Shown: positions 34,992 through 43,587 of the stretch, piece after piece
How positions within the stretch are numbered: position 1 is the stretch's first letter
Layout: every line of letters begins with the position of its first letter
Assembly: GCA_900544075.1 (NCBI GenBank)
Contig: UQTJ01000007.1
Span: 1-64,000, forward strand
Reading direction: 5' to 3'
Length of the DNA: 64,000 nt
Origin: an uncultured Bacteroides sp.
GTDB taxonomy: Bacteria > Bacteroidota > Bacteroidia > Bacteroidales > Bacteroidaceae
Notes under the pieces: model-generated
What the model saw: the letters and a program-made list of their open reading frames with translations, nothing else
Told to the model about the DNA's origin: nothing
Database searches by the model: none
Translations under genes and position numbers: made by a program

Positions 34992-36164
34992 TTATTTATA
35001 CGATTTCTTATAGATTTCTAAAACTTCATCATCTGTAAGTGGGCGAACATCGAAACGATAGAATCCTCCTGCTATGTCTCTTGCGTTGGTAACCATTTCC
35101 GGTAAATCTTCCGGCTTCATACCCCAGTCGCTTAGTTTAAGGTTGTCCATACCGCATTCTTTTTTCATCAATGCAAGTGCTTCAAGGAAATCACTTGGTC
35201 TGTTACTCTTCTTCTGAGTCATTACTTCCGCCATCTTCATGTAGCGTTTCATACAGTCATTCTTGAAAGTTTCGAAGTAAGCGTCACTCAGTGCTATAAG
35301 TCCTGCTCCGTGTGGAAGTTCAGGGTATTTTGCGCTCATGGCATGTTCCAGCGCATGTTGTGACACACATCTTGATGTCGCTTCGACCAATCCGGCAAGG
35401 GTACTTCCCCATGCCACTTTTGCTCTGGCTTTCAGGTTACGTCCGTCTTTTACTGCAACCGGCAGGTATTTATAAAGAAGTCTGACTGCTTCAAGTGCAT
35501 AAAGGTCGCTGATAGGTGTTGCGCAATTTGCAATAAAGCCTTCCGAAGCATGGAAGAATGCGTCAAATCCCTGATAAGCTGTCAGTTGAGGTGGAACAGA
35601 AAGCATCATTTCCGGGTCTACGATTGACAGTTTTGGGAATGTATATTGGCATCCGAAACCTATCTTTTCAGTTTTCTCAGTGTTTGTTATAACTGTCCAT
35701 GGATCTACTTCTGTACCTGTACCGGCTGTGGTAGGTATGGCTATAACAGGCAGTGCACCTTTAACAAGACGTCCTTTGCCCGAGCCGCTCTGGATGTAGT
35801 CCCAATAGTCGCCGTCATTGCATGCCATTACTGCTATGGCTTTGGCTGAGTCGATAGAACTGCCACCTCCGAGTCCGACGAGCATGTCGCATTTCATTTC
35901 ACGGCAGATGGCTGCACCTTCCATGACATGGTCTTTTATAGGGTTTGGAAGAATCTTGTCATATACTATTGAATCCACATCGTTTTCTTTAAGCAGTTCA
36001 ATCACCTTGTCCAAATAACCGTATTTGCGCATTGATGAACCTGCAGAGATAACAATCATGGCCTTCTTTCCGGGTAGTTGCTCTGTGGCAAGATTCTTAA
36101 TTTCGCCACATCCGAACATCAACTTGGTAGGTATGTTCAGACTGAAAACAGGATTTGTATTCAT
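34992..36164 (-). CDS. Iron-containing alcohol dehydrogenase
   Basis: 390 residues from the ATG at 36164. The upstream in-frame ATG at 36206 lies before the -7 element at 36194-36201 and is unlikely. 'LVGLGGGSSIDSAKAIAVMA' binds NAD(P), 'PTTAGTGTEVDPWTVITN' and the histidines in 'FDAFFHASEGF' and 'QHALEHAMSAKYPELPHGAGL' provide the metal site. The family reduces aldehydes or ketones to alcohols; butanol- or lactaldehyde-type substrates are typical but cannot be chosen here. Confidence 0.88.
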   Translation of the reverse strand: MNTNPVFSLNIPTKLMFGCGEIKNLATEQLPGKKAMIVISAGSSMRKYGYLDKVIELLKENDVDSIVYDKILPNPIKDHVMEGAAICREMKCDMLVGLGGGSSIDSAKAIAVMACNDGDYWDYIQSGSGKGRLVKGALPVIAIPTTAGTGTEVDPWTVITNTEKTEKIGFGCQYTFPKLSIVDPEMMLSVPPQLTAYQGFDAFFHASEGFIANCATPISDLYALEAVRLLYKYLPVAVKDGRNLKARAKVAWGSTLAGLVEATSRCVSQHALEHAMSAKYPELPHGAGLIALSDAYFETFKNDCMKRYMKMAEVMTQKKSNRPSDFLEALALMKKECGMDNLKLSDWGMKPEDLPEMVTNARDIAGGFYRFDVRPLTDDEVLEIYKKSYK

Positions 36165-36193
36165 AATGTCTATAGTTTTAAAGTTCGTATTTT

Positions 36194-36201
36194 CAAAATT
36201 A
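36194..36201 (-). promoter_or_regulatory. -7 element of the iron alcohol dehydrogenase gene
   Basis: Minus-strand TAATTTTG fits TAnnTTTG; it fixes the gene start at 36164. Confidence 0.5.
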
Positions 36202-36297
36202 AGCAATTATGTTGATAATAGGTCATGCTTAGAGTTAAAAAATACTATTCATTCATAGGCAATGATGATAAATATTCGTTGTTGCATTATTTAGTGA

Positions 36298-36305
36298 TAC
36301 CTTTG
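36298..36305 (+). promoter_or_regulatory. -7 element of copA
   Basis: TACCTTTG fits TAnnTTTG, with TTCG at the N19 position. Transcription would start near 36312, so the coding start is 36330 and not 36225. Confidence 0.55.
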
Positions 36306-36329
36306 CTGTCTGTAAAAACAGTATATACA

Positions 36330-38549
36330 ATGAAAACTATAAAAAAGAGTTTCCCTGTTTTAGGAATGAGCTGTGCCGGATGTTCGGCTCGCGTAGATAA
36401 GACTTTAAACAAACAACCTGGAATAATAAGTGTATCGGTAAATCTGGCTGCAGCTATGGCTACAGTGGAGTATAATCCTGAGGAATGTACTCCTGAGCAG
36501 TTGAAGGAAGCCGTTCAGAAAATAGGTTTCGACCTTATCATAGAGGAAAAGAAAGAAACGCAGAAGGATATGGATGAAGTTCGCAAGAGTCATTACTGGT
36601 CGTTGAAAATGCGTACTTTGCTCGCTGTCGTACTGTCTGTTCCTGTATCAGTGATAGCTATGTTTTTTCATGATGTGCCATACGCATTGCAAATAATGGC
36701 AGTGCTTTCCGCCATTGTGGTTTTTGGGTTGGGAAACAGTTTTTTCGTTAATGCCTGGAAACTTCTTATTAAAGGGGGAGCCAATATGGATACACTTGTG
36801 GCATTGAGCACAGGGATTTCTTACTTTTTCAGTTTATTCAATATGGTTTTTCCTGAATACCTTCTTCGTCATGGGATAACTCCTCATGTTTATTTTGAGG
36901 CGGCTTCAATGATTGTGGCCTTTATTCTTCTTGGGCGTACTTTGGAGGACAGGGCTAAAGGAAATACAGCTGATGCGATAAAAAAACTTATGGGACTCCG
37001 GCCTAAGAAAGTGACAGTGATGATAAACGGAACGGAGATGGAAACCGAAATAGACCGGCTGATGGTGGGCGATACTGTAGTGGTAAAGCCTGGTGAGCGT
37101 ATTGCTGTAGACGGAACAGTTGTTACTGGAGAATCGTATGTGGATGAAAGTATGTTGAGCGGAGAGCCTGTAGCTGTATTGAAGGAGAAGGGTTCCAAAG
37201 TGTTTGCAGGAACAATCAATCATAAAGGAAGTTTCAGGTTTGTTGCCGAGAAAGTTGGCAGTGAAACAGTTTTAGCACAAATTATCAAGATGGTTCAGGA
37301 GGCTCAGGGAAGTAAGGCACCTGTACAGAAACTTGTGGACAGAGTGGCAGGTATATTTGTTCCTGTTATTATATCAGTAGCTTTGCTTTCGTTTGTTCTT
37401 TGGGTTACTTTTGATGCAGAAAGCGGACTTACTCATGGTTTTCTTGCTGCTGTGACAGTCTTGGTTGTTGCTTGTCCATGCGCCTTAGGACTTGCCACAC
37501 CTACAGCCATTATGGTAGGTATAGGCAAGGGAGCAGAGATGGGAATATTAATCAAAGATGCAGACAGTCTGGAGATAGCCCGCAAGGTTGATACCGTGGT
37601 ACTTGATAAAACGGGAACTATCACCGAAGGCATTCCGGTTGCTACAGACTGGGTGTGGACTGATGAAAGTGAGGATTTGAAATCTATATTATGCGGACTG
37701 GAGAAATATTCCGAGCATCCGTTGGCTATGGCGGTAGTACATGGTCTTGGAGTGGAAACTGCTGAAATAACCGGTTTTGAAAGTATTACAGGAATGGGAG
37801 TGAAGGGGCTGTATGAAGGGAGAACATACATTGCAGGAAACAGGCGTTTGATTTCATCATGCGGAATTGTCGTTCCTGCAGAAATGGAAGAAAAAGCGTC
37901 ATTGCTTTCATCTCAGGGTAAGACGGTTATATGGTTTGCCGATAATGAGAGAGTATATTGTCTCTGTGCCATAACAGACAAGATGAAAGATACTTCTTCC
38001 GGAGCCATAGATAGATTACAGAATATGGGTATAAAGGTGGTGATGCTTACGGGAGATGCAGATGCTCCGGCACGCTATATGGCTGAACAGTCCGGAGTGG
38101 ATGAGTATAAGGCTGAAGTCACTCCTCAGCAAAAGGCTGAATTTGTCCGCTTGTTACGTTCGCAAGGAAATATCGTTGCGATGGTCGGCGACGGGATAAA
38201 CGATAGTGCAGCCCTTGCCGAGGCTGATTTGAGTATCGCCATGGGAAAGGGTAGCGATATCGCCATGGATGTGGCAAAGGTGACGATTATTTCATCCAAC
38301 CTTGAGAAGATAGCAGATACTATAAGTCTTTCGCGCCATACGGTACGGACTATCCGTCAGAATCTGTTCTGGGCATTTATATATAATATAATAGGTGTAC
38401 CTGTAGCAGCCGGTGCCTTATATCCTATAAACGGTTTTCTGCTTAATCCTATGATTGCAAGTGCCGCAATGGCTATGAGTAGTGTCAGTGTCGTGACTAA
38501 CAGCTTAAGACTGAGGAGGTTTAAGAATGTTTCTCATTCAGTTAATTGA
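36330..38549 (+). CDS. copA: Copper-exporting P1B-type ATPase
   Basis: 739 residues from the ATG at 36330; the frame is open back to 36225 but that part precedes the promoter. One N-terminal HMA domain carries 'GMSCAGCS' (C15 and C18). Eight TM helices are expected, with the Cu-binding 'ACPCALGLATP' near residue 381. The actuator loop has 'TGESYVDESMLSGEP', the phosphorylation site is 'DKTGT' near residue 426 and the hinge 'GDGINDSAAL'. 'SEHPLAMAV' is the P1B-type ATP-binding motif. It pumps Cu+ out of the cytoplasm. Array B follows 27 bp after the stop. Confidence 0.95.
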   Translation: MKTIKKSFPVLGMSCAGCSARVDKTLNKQPGIISVSVNLAAAMATVEYNPEECTPEQLKEAVQKIGFDLIIEEKKETQKDMDEVRKSHYWSLKMRTLLAVVLSVPVSVIAMFFHDVPYALQIMAVLSAIVVFGLGNSFFVNAWKLLIKGGANMDTLVALSTGISYFFSLFNMVFPEYLLRHGITPHVYFEAASMIVAFILLGRTLEDRAKGNTADAIKKLMGLRPKKVTVMINGTEMETEIDRLMVGDTVVVKPGERIAVDGTVVTGESYVDESMLSGEPVAVLKEKGSKVFAGTINHKGSFRFVAEKVGSETVLAQIIKMVQEAQGSKAPVQKLVDRVAGIFVPVIISVALLSFVLWVTFDAESGLTHGFLAAVTVLVVACPCALGLATPTAIMVGIGKGAEMGILIKDADSLEIARKVDTVVLDKTGTITEGIPVATDWVWTDESEDLKSILCGLEKYSEHPLAMAVVHGLGVETAEITGFESITGMGVKGLYEGRTYIAGNRRLISSCGIVVPAEMEEKASLLSSQGKTVIWFADNERVYCLCAITDKMKDTSSGAIDRLQNMGIKVVMLTGDADAPARYMAEQSGVDEYKAEVTPQQKAEFVRLLRSQGNIVAMVGDGINDSAALAEADLSIAMGKGSDIAMDVAKVTIISSNLEKIADTISLSRHTVRTIRQNLFWAFIYNIIGVPVAAGALYPINGFLLNPMIASAAMAMSSVSVVTNSLRLRRFKNVSHSVN

Positions 38550-38575
38550 TAAAGACGAGATGTTTTTATCGTTTG

Positions 38576-38649
38576 ACATATGTGGGTATGCTTATCGACA
38601 TATGTCAGTATATTTGCTTACATATGTGAGTATGCTTACTGACATATGT
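38576..38649. repeat. Palindrome array B: four ACATATGT units at exact 22 bp period
   Basis: ACATATGT occurs at 38576-38583, 38598-38605, 38620-38627 and 38642-38649, exactly 22 bp apart. Units 2 and 4 extend to the 10 bp palindrome GACATATGTC. The 14 bp spacers are also related (GGGTATGCTTATCG, CAGTATATTTGCTT, GAGTATGCTTACTG). It lies between copA and msrA, which converge. Confidence 0.9.
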
Positions 38650-38714
38650 CGGTAATAGAAAATCTTCAGTCTTTATTACTGGATTACTTGTAGAATTTGA
38701 ATAAAAAGCAAAGG

Positions 38715-38754
38715 CCTGAGTTTATATAAGCTACAGTAACTTATATATCTCAGG
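38715..38754. terminator. Hairpin between array B and msrA
   Basis: Near-perfect stem CCTGAGTTTATATAAG / CTTATATATCTCAGG with a 9-nt loop. The minus-strand side runs into CCTTTGCTTTTTAT, so it probably terminates msrA; it can also stop copA transcripts. Confidence 0.65.
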
Positions 38755-38787
38755 TCGTTTATATTATGGGAATGTTTTCAGGATTTG

Positions 38788-39273
38788 TCAGAACTTCTTT
38801 ACCCTGATATGGCAATAAGGTTCGCCGCCTGTCTTGTCGTAGTAATGTTGGTGATATTCTTCTGCTTTCCAGAATTGTGATGCCGGTGTGAGGGCAGTAT
38901 TGACTTCATAACCTTTATCTCGTAAGATGGAAATCACCTTTTCTGCTTCTTCTTTTTGAGAATTGTCAAGATAAAAAATCTCACTTCTGTATTGTGGACC
39001 TATGTCAGGGCCTTGTCCGTCTGTCTGTGCCGGATCGTGTATTTCAAAGAACAGTTTGCATAAATCCGTATATGAAATCTTTTCGGCATCGTATTCCACC
39101 AATACAGCTTCCGCATGCCCGGTAGTGTGAGCCTTTACTTCCTGATATGTAGGATTCTCTTTATGTCCGCCAATGTATCCTACAGTGGTACTTATTACAC
39201 CTGTTGCCTTTTCCATCTGGTGCTGTACTCCCCAGAAACATCCGCAGGCAAAAATCGCTTTTTCGGTTTTCAT
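38788..39273 (-). CDS. msrA: Peptide methionine sulfoxide reductase A
   Basis: 161 residues from the ATG at 39273; the longer frame from 39309 begins within the promoter. 'AIFACGCFWGVQHQMEKATGV' holds the catalytic cysteine of the GCFW motif; 'VGYIGGHKENPTYQEVKAHTTGHAEAV' and 'FWKAEEYHQHYY' are family motifs. It reduces methionine-S-sulfoxide in proteins, and fits with sodB as oxygen defence. It stands alone, divergent from the TPR gene. Confidence 0.95.
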   Translation of the reverse strand: MKTEKAIFACGCFWGVQHQMEKATGVISTTVGYIGGHKENPTYQEVKAHTTGHAEAVLVEYDAEKISYTDLCKLFFEIHDPAQTDGQGPDIGPQYRSEIFYLDNSQKEEAEKVISILRDKGYEVNTALTPASQFWKAEEYHQHYYDKTGGEPYCHIRVKKF

Positions 39274-39302
39274 GATTTCTGTTTGTTTTATAAATGAATG
39301 TA

Positions 39303-39310
39303 CAAACATA
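39303..39310 (-). promoter_or_regulatory. -7 element of msrA
   Basis: Minus-strand TATGTTTG fits TAnnTTTG, 30 bp before the preferred msrA start. Confidence 0.5.
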
Positions 39311-39353
39311 CAAAAAGATTTTAACTTGTGTCACCATATATCCGTTTATCTGT

Positions 39354-39361
39354 TACCTTTG
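39354..39361 (+). promoter_or_regulatory. -7 element of the TPR gene
   Basis: TACCTTTG fits TAnnTTTG, 29 bp before the ATG at 39390. No -33 TTTG at N19. Confidence 0.5.
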
Positions 39362-39389
39362 CGAAATAAACCATTGAAAACATATCATT

Positions 39390-40214
39390 ATGAGGAAAAT
39401 AATATTACTTTTCATTATATCTTTTTCGGCTTTGTATCATTCTTACGGACAGACGTATAATGAGGTAGTGGACCGTGCAATGAAATGCGCTTTGTGCGAC
39501 AGCCTTGTTCAGGCTGAACAACTTTTCCGACAGGCCCTGAAAATGGACCCGAACAACGCACGCAATGCATTGCTCTTTTCTAATTTAGGAACTGTACTTA
39601 AGCGAATGGGGCGCACTGATGAGGCTATCGAGGCATATACTATGGCTCTAAACATAACTCCATATTCTACGGCCATGCTTCTTAACCGAGGCACTCTTTA
39701 TCTTGATAAAGGGCTTGACTCGAAGGCATATGTCGATTTCTGTAATGTGATAGACCTTATACCTGAGAATATTGAGGCACGTCTTTATCGTGCATATATT
39801 TATATGCAGCGTCGCGAATACAAGGAGGCAAGAATAGACTATAATGTGATTGTCGGGAAAGAACCGTCGCACAAGGCAGCCCGAATCGGTCTTGCAATGC
39901 TTGACCAGCTTGAAGGCAATCTTACTGCAGCCCGTGACAAACTGAATCTTCTTATAGGTGAGTTCTCAGACGATGCATCACTTCTTGTCATGAGAGCGAA
40001 TCTTGATTTGGATAGGGGATATCCTGAATCGGCTGTTCTTGATTTGGAGGAGGCTTTGCGCGTTAATCCTGATGATGCGGAAACTACGGTGCAGTTAGGT
40101 GATGTTTATCTTTCATTGAAGCAAAAAGGCAAGGCGCTTAATGCATATGAAAAGGCTATAAGTCTTGGAATACCACGTTCTGCTCTCATGGAGCAGATAA
40201 AGAAATGCAAGTAA
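39390..40214 (+). CDS. Secreted tetratricopeptide-repeat protein
   Basis: 274 residues. The signal peptide 'FSALYHSYGQ' is followed by about six TPRs (for example 'AEQLFRQALKMDPNNARNALLFSNLGTVLKRMG' and 'AIEAYTMALNITPYS'), filling the whole mature protein. It is likely a periplasmic scaffold. No enzyme domain is present. It is not obviously tied to the xylan genes downstream, which have their own promoter region. Confidence 0.85.
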   Translation: MRKIILLFIISFSALYHSYGQTYNEVVDRAMKCALCDSLVQAEQLFRQALKMDPNNARNALLFSNLGTVLKRMGRTDEAIEAYTMALNITPYSTAMLLNRGTLYLDKGLDSKAYVDFCNVIDLIPENIEARLYRAYIYMQRREYKEARIDYNVIVGKEPSHKAARIGLAMLDQLEGNLTAARDKLNLLIGEFSDDASLLVMRANLDLDRGYPESAVLDLEEALRVNPDDAETTVQLGDVYLSLKQKGKALNAYEKAISLGIPRSALMEQIKKCK

Positions 40215-40243
40215 TGAAAGCTGCATTATTTCATGAATGATGA

Positions 40244-40359
40244 AATGTTACATTTACAGATAATTATGTCTATAATGCTGTTATATTGCTTCTGAAAACG
40301 GTGGATGTAACATACAGAATATAATTTGTAGCAAATTTTTTCTCCATGTAACATTACAT
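40244..40359. promoter_or_regulatory. Three ATGTAACAT sites upstream of the xylan operon
   Basis: The 9-mer ATGTAACAT occurs at 40305-40313 and 40346-40354 on the plus strand and as ATGTTACAT at 40245-40253. The last copy overlaps an inverted partial copy (ATTACAT, 40353-40359). They lie 50-160 bp upstream of the -7 element at 40405 and look like a regulator's binding sites. Confidence 0.55.
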
Positions 40360-40404
40360 AAAGTTTTGGTATCGTGCGGAAATGTATTTGAGAACATGAA
40401 TTTG

Positions 40405-40412
40405 TATTTTTG
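40405..40412 (+). promoter_or_regulatory. -7 element of the xylan operon
   Basis: TATTTTTG fits TAnnTTTG, 23 bp before the esterase ATG at 40435. The lack of TTTG at N19 suggests activator dependence. Confidence 0.5.
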
Positions 40413-40434
40413 CCTACAGTAAAAATTTAAATTT

Positions 40435-42066
40435 ATGAAAGCACTGATATCTTTAAAGAGAATTATTACTTTATGTATTCTGTTTGTATCATGCAGTACA
40501 CTTTCGCAGGCAAAGGTCAGTTTGCCAAAACTGATTTCTGACGGAATGGTTCTGCAAAGAAATACTCCGCTTCTTATTTGGGGAAGTGCCGAACCGGGCG
40601 AGAACATATACATAAAATTCAAAAAGAAAAAGTACGAAACTGTTGCCGATGCAAATGGAAAGTGGCGTATAAACTTGCCGGAAATGAAAGCCGGAGGTCC
40701 TTATTCTATGCAAATCAACGATATCGTTTTGAATGATATCCTGATAGGTGATGTCTATTTATGTTCTGGCCAGTCTAATATGGAATTACCGGTAAACAGG
40801 GTGATGGACAAATTTGCTTCAGAGGTTAATGGCTATGAAAACAACAGTATCAGATATGTAAAAGTTCCTTATTCTTATGACTTTTCAGAAAAACAGGATG
40901 ATGTAAAAACTGTGTCATGGAAAGCAATGAACAAGGAAAATTTCATGGGATATTCAGCTATATGTTATTTTTTCTCACGTATAATGCAGGAGAAAACCGG
41001 TGTACCTGTAGGAATTATAAATTCCAGCTGGGGAGGAACTCCTGTCGAGGCATGGATTAGCGAGGAAGGGCTTAAGGATTTTCCTGCTTACATCAATCAG
41101 AAAGCTATGTATGAGGATAATGAACTTGTGGCGCTGATAAAAAAGATGGAAAATGAGCGCGGTAATGCATGGCGCAATCAGTTGTACAGAAGTGATGCCG
41201 GAATTCACAGTGATATTCCTTGGTATTCAGAAAAGCTTGACGACAGCGAATGGGAAAAAATAGATATGTTCTCATCCGAATGGGCTTCGCTCAACGGACG
41301 TCCTATAAATGGAACTCACTGGTTCCGCAAAGATTTTGATATTCCTGAGTCATGGAATATCAGCGATGCCGTTTTACGTCTTGGATGTATTGTCGATGCT
41401 GATTCGGTTTTTGTGAATGGTCATTTTGTAGGTTCAGTATCCTATCAGTATCCTCCGCGAATTTACACTGTTCCGTCTGAACTTTTAAAACACGGAAAAA
41501 ATCAGATTACTATCCGTCTTTTCAGTAACGGAGGATATCCTTCGTTCGTACAAGACAAACCATATAAACTCATATGTGGTGATAATGAGGTTGACCTTAC
41601 CGGTATCTGGAAACACAAAACAGGCTCTGTAATGCCTTCAGCACCTTCGTCTACAGGATTCCAGAATGTTCCTGTCGGATTGTATAACGGAATGATATTC
41701 CCACTCAGGAACTATAAGTTCAAGGGTATTGTGTGGTATCAGGGTGAGTCAAACGTTGGACGATGGAATGAGTACTCTTCTTTACTCTCTGCTATGATTG
41801 CAGACTGGAGAAAACTGTTTGACAGTCAGTTGCCTTTCTATATAATCGAGCTTGCAGATTTTCTTGCACCGGACAATCCTGGAAGAAGTGCCTGGGCTGC
41901 ACTTAGAAAGCAGCAGGCTATCACGGCAGAGAAAAATCCTGATACATATCTAATAAAGAACAGTGATACAGGTGAATGGAATGATATTCATCCATTGGAT
42001 AAGAAGACAGCAGCTATACGTCTTGTAGATACCATATTAAATAATGACAATAAAAAACATAAATAG
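40435..42066 (+). CDS. SASA-type carbohydrate acetylesterase
   Basis: 543 residues with a signal peptide. It belongs to the sialate O-acetylesterase/acetylxylan esterase group (CE20-like architecture). The serine block is 'VYLCSGQSNMELPVNR', followed by 'GIINSSWGGTPVEAWIS', 'KGIVWYQGESNVGRWNE' and 'NDIHPLDKKTAAIRL' with the Asp-His pair. A jelly-roll insert (about residues 265-390; 'HWFRKDFDIPESWNISDAVLRLGCIVDADSVFVNG') splits the catalytic domain. With GH10, GH43 and GH67 it would remove acetyl groups from xylan or xylo-oligosaccharides. Confidence 0.82.
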   Translation: MKALISLKRIITLCILFVSCSTLSQAKVSLPKLISDGMVLQRNTPLLIWGSAEPGENIYIKFKKKKYETVADANGKWRINLPEMKAGGPYSMQINDIVLNDILIGDVYLCSGQSNMELPVNRVMDKFASEVNGYENNSIRYVKVPYSYDFSEKQDDVKTVSWKAMNKENFMGYSAICYFFSRIMQEKTGVPVGIINSSWGGTPVEAWISEEGLKDFPAYINQKAMYEDNELVALIKKMENERGNAWRNQLYRSDAGIHSDIPWYSEKLDDSEWEKIDMFSSEWASLNGRPINGTHWFRKDFDIPESWNISDAVLRLGCIVDADSVFVNGHFVGSVSYQYPPRIYTVPSELLKHGKNQITIRLFSNGGYPSFVQDKPYKLICGDNEVDLTGIWKHKTGSVMPSAPSSTGFQNVPVGLYNGMIFPLRNYKFKGIVWYQGESNVGRWNEYSSLLSAMIADWRKLFDSQLPFYIIELADFLAPDNPGRSAWAALRKQQAITAEKNPDTYLIKNSDTGEWNDIHPLDKKTAAIRLVDTILNNDNKKHK

Positions 42067-42069
42067 TAT

Positions 42070-43566
42070 ATGAGTGCAATTCAGAATCAGAAAGTATCCA
42101 TGGTCGAAAAGGTTGGCTATGGGTTGGGTGACTGCTCTGCGAACCTTGTGTTCCAGATGATGATGATTTATCAGACAAAATTCTACACAGATGTATTTGG
42201 ACTGGAGGGTGCAATAGCCGGAACGGTAATGTTGGTAGCGCGTATAGTTGACGCATTTGTCGACCCTACTGTAGGTATATTATCCGACAGGACAAACTCC
42301 AAATGGGGAAAATATCGTCCGTGGGTATTGTGGACGGCGCTTCCATTCATGGTGTTCTATATACTTGCCTTTTACAATCCCGGAATTGAAGACAAAGGTC
42401 TTGTAGCATTATATGCCACAATTTCATATACATTGCTCATGACAATGTATTCTTTCAACAATACTCCGTATTCATCATTGGGAGGTGTGATGTCGTCCGA
42501 TATAAAGGAACGTACAAGTATAACCTCTGTCCGTTTTATATTTTCCACTATAGCTCAGTTCGTGGTTCAGGGACTGACATTGCCTTTAGTCAGCAAGTTC
42601 TCCGATGGAGGCGACAAGTCACACGGATGGCTTTGCACCATATCATTGTTTGCAGTCATTGGATTTATATTCCTTGTAATAGTATTTTTCTCTACAAAAG
42701 AGCGAATTACTCCTCCTGCCGGACAGAAGAATGATACAAAACAGGATATCAAGGATGTTTTGAGCAGTGTTCCATGGAGGGCAATGTTCGTACTTACCCT
42801 GTTTGTGTTTATTACGCTTGCCATGTGGGGAAGTGCCATGAACTATTATTTTGAGAACTATGTAGATGAGACTGCCTTGTTTGCTTTCCTCGATAAGATA
42901 GGTCTTGTTTCTGTAGAAGCCAAAGATACAATAGGCTATACTATACTGAATGCCTTCGGACTTGTAGTAAGTTCGCCGGATAAAGCCTATGAAGTCGGTT
43001 TCGGAGTTTTCAATATGGTCGGAGCCCTTGTCCAGTTCTTCGGAGTAATCCTGTTGTCTGAGTTCCTTGCAAACAAATATGGAAAGAAGCGTACATTTAT
43101 CGTATGTCTTGCGCTGACAGCCGTATTTACTGCTATGTTCTATTTCCCTTCGCGTGACAATATAGAAGCAATGTTCGTATTGAATATCCTGAAGAGTCTT
43201 GCTTATGCTCCTACAGTACCGTTGTTGTGGGCAATGATAGCTGATGTGGCCGACCATTCAGAGTATGTCAACTATCGTCGTGCCACCGGTTTCGTATTCT
43301 CAGGAGTTGTATTTGCGCTTAAGGCAGGACTCGGAGTAGGTGGTGCTGTATTAGGCTTCCTTCTCTCAGGTTTCGGCTATGTATCAGGCTCGCAAGTTGA
43401 GCAGAGCGATACAGCCATTCAGGGCATAATATTGTCTTCAAGTCTGATACCTGCAGCGTTCTTTTTTATAGGAGTCATAGCATTGTTCTTCTATCCTATA
43501 AGCAAGGAATATAATGAGAAAATGCAGGCTGAACTTTCTGCAAGAAGAAACAGTAATGATTATTAA
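42070..43566 (+). CDS. GPH-family oligosaccharide:cation symporter
   Basis: 498 residues with 12 predicted TM segments. 'EKVGYGLGDCSANLVFQMMMIYQTKFYTDVFGL' is the typical MelB/GPH start; 'RIVDAFVDPTVGILSDRTNSKWGKYRPWVLW' is the conserved loop. It starts 3 bp after the esterase stop, so it is translated from the same mRNA. It probably brings xylo-oligosaccharides, perhaps carrying methylglucuronate, into the cytoplasm (inference). Confidence 0.9.
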   Translation: MSAIQNQKVSMVEKVGYGLGDCSANLVFQMMMIYQTKFYTDVFGLEGAIAGTVMLVARIVDAFVDPTVGILSDRTNSKWGKYRPWVLWTALPFMVFYILAFYNPGIEDKGLVALYATISYTLLMTMYSFNNTPYSSLGGVMSSDIKERTSITSVRFIFSTIAQFVVQGLTLPLVSKFSDGGDKSHGWLCTISLFAVIGFIFLVIVFFSTKERITPPAGQKNDTKQDIKDVLSSVPWRAMFVLTLFVFITLAMWGSAMNYYFENYVDETALFAFLDKIGLVSVEAKDTIGYTILNAFGLVVSSPDKAYEVGFGVFNMVGALVQFFGVILLSEFLANKYGKKRTFIVCLALTAVFTAMFYFPSRDNIEAMFVLNILKSLAYAPTVPLLWAMIADVADHSEYVNYRRATGFVFSGVVFALKAGLGVGGAVLGFLLSGFGYVSGSQVEQSDTAIQGIILSSSLIPAAFFFIGVIALFFYPISKEYNEKMQAELSARRNSNDY

Positions 43567-43587
43567 CCAAAATAGAAAAATACAGTT

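Noticed and set aside
36225..36329. N-terminal extension of CopA
   Set aside because: A TACCTTTG promoter element lies inside it (36298-36305) and the extension is not CopA-like; the ATG at 36330 begins directly before the HMA domain.
42643..43257. 204-codon minus-strand ORF inside the GPH symporter gene
   Set aside because: Antisense shadow of a clear membrane transporter; no promoter or start context.
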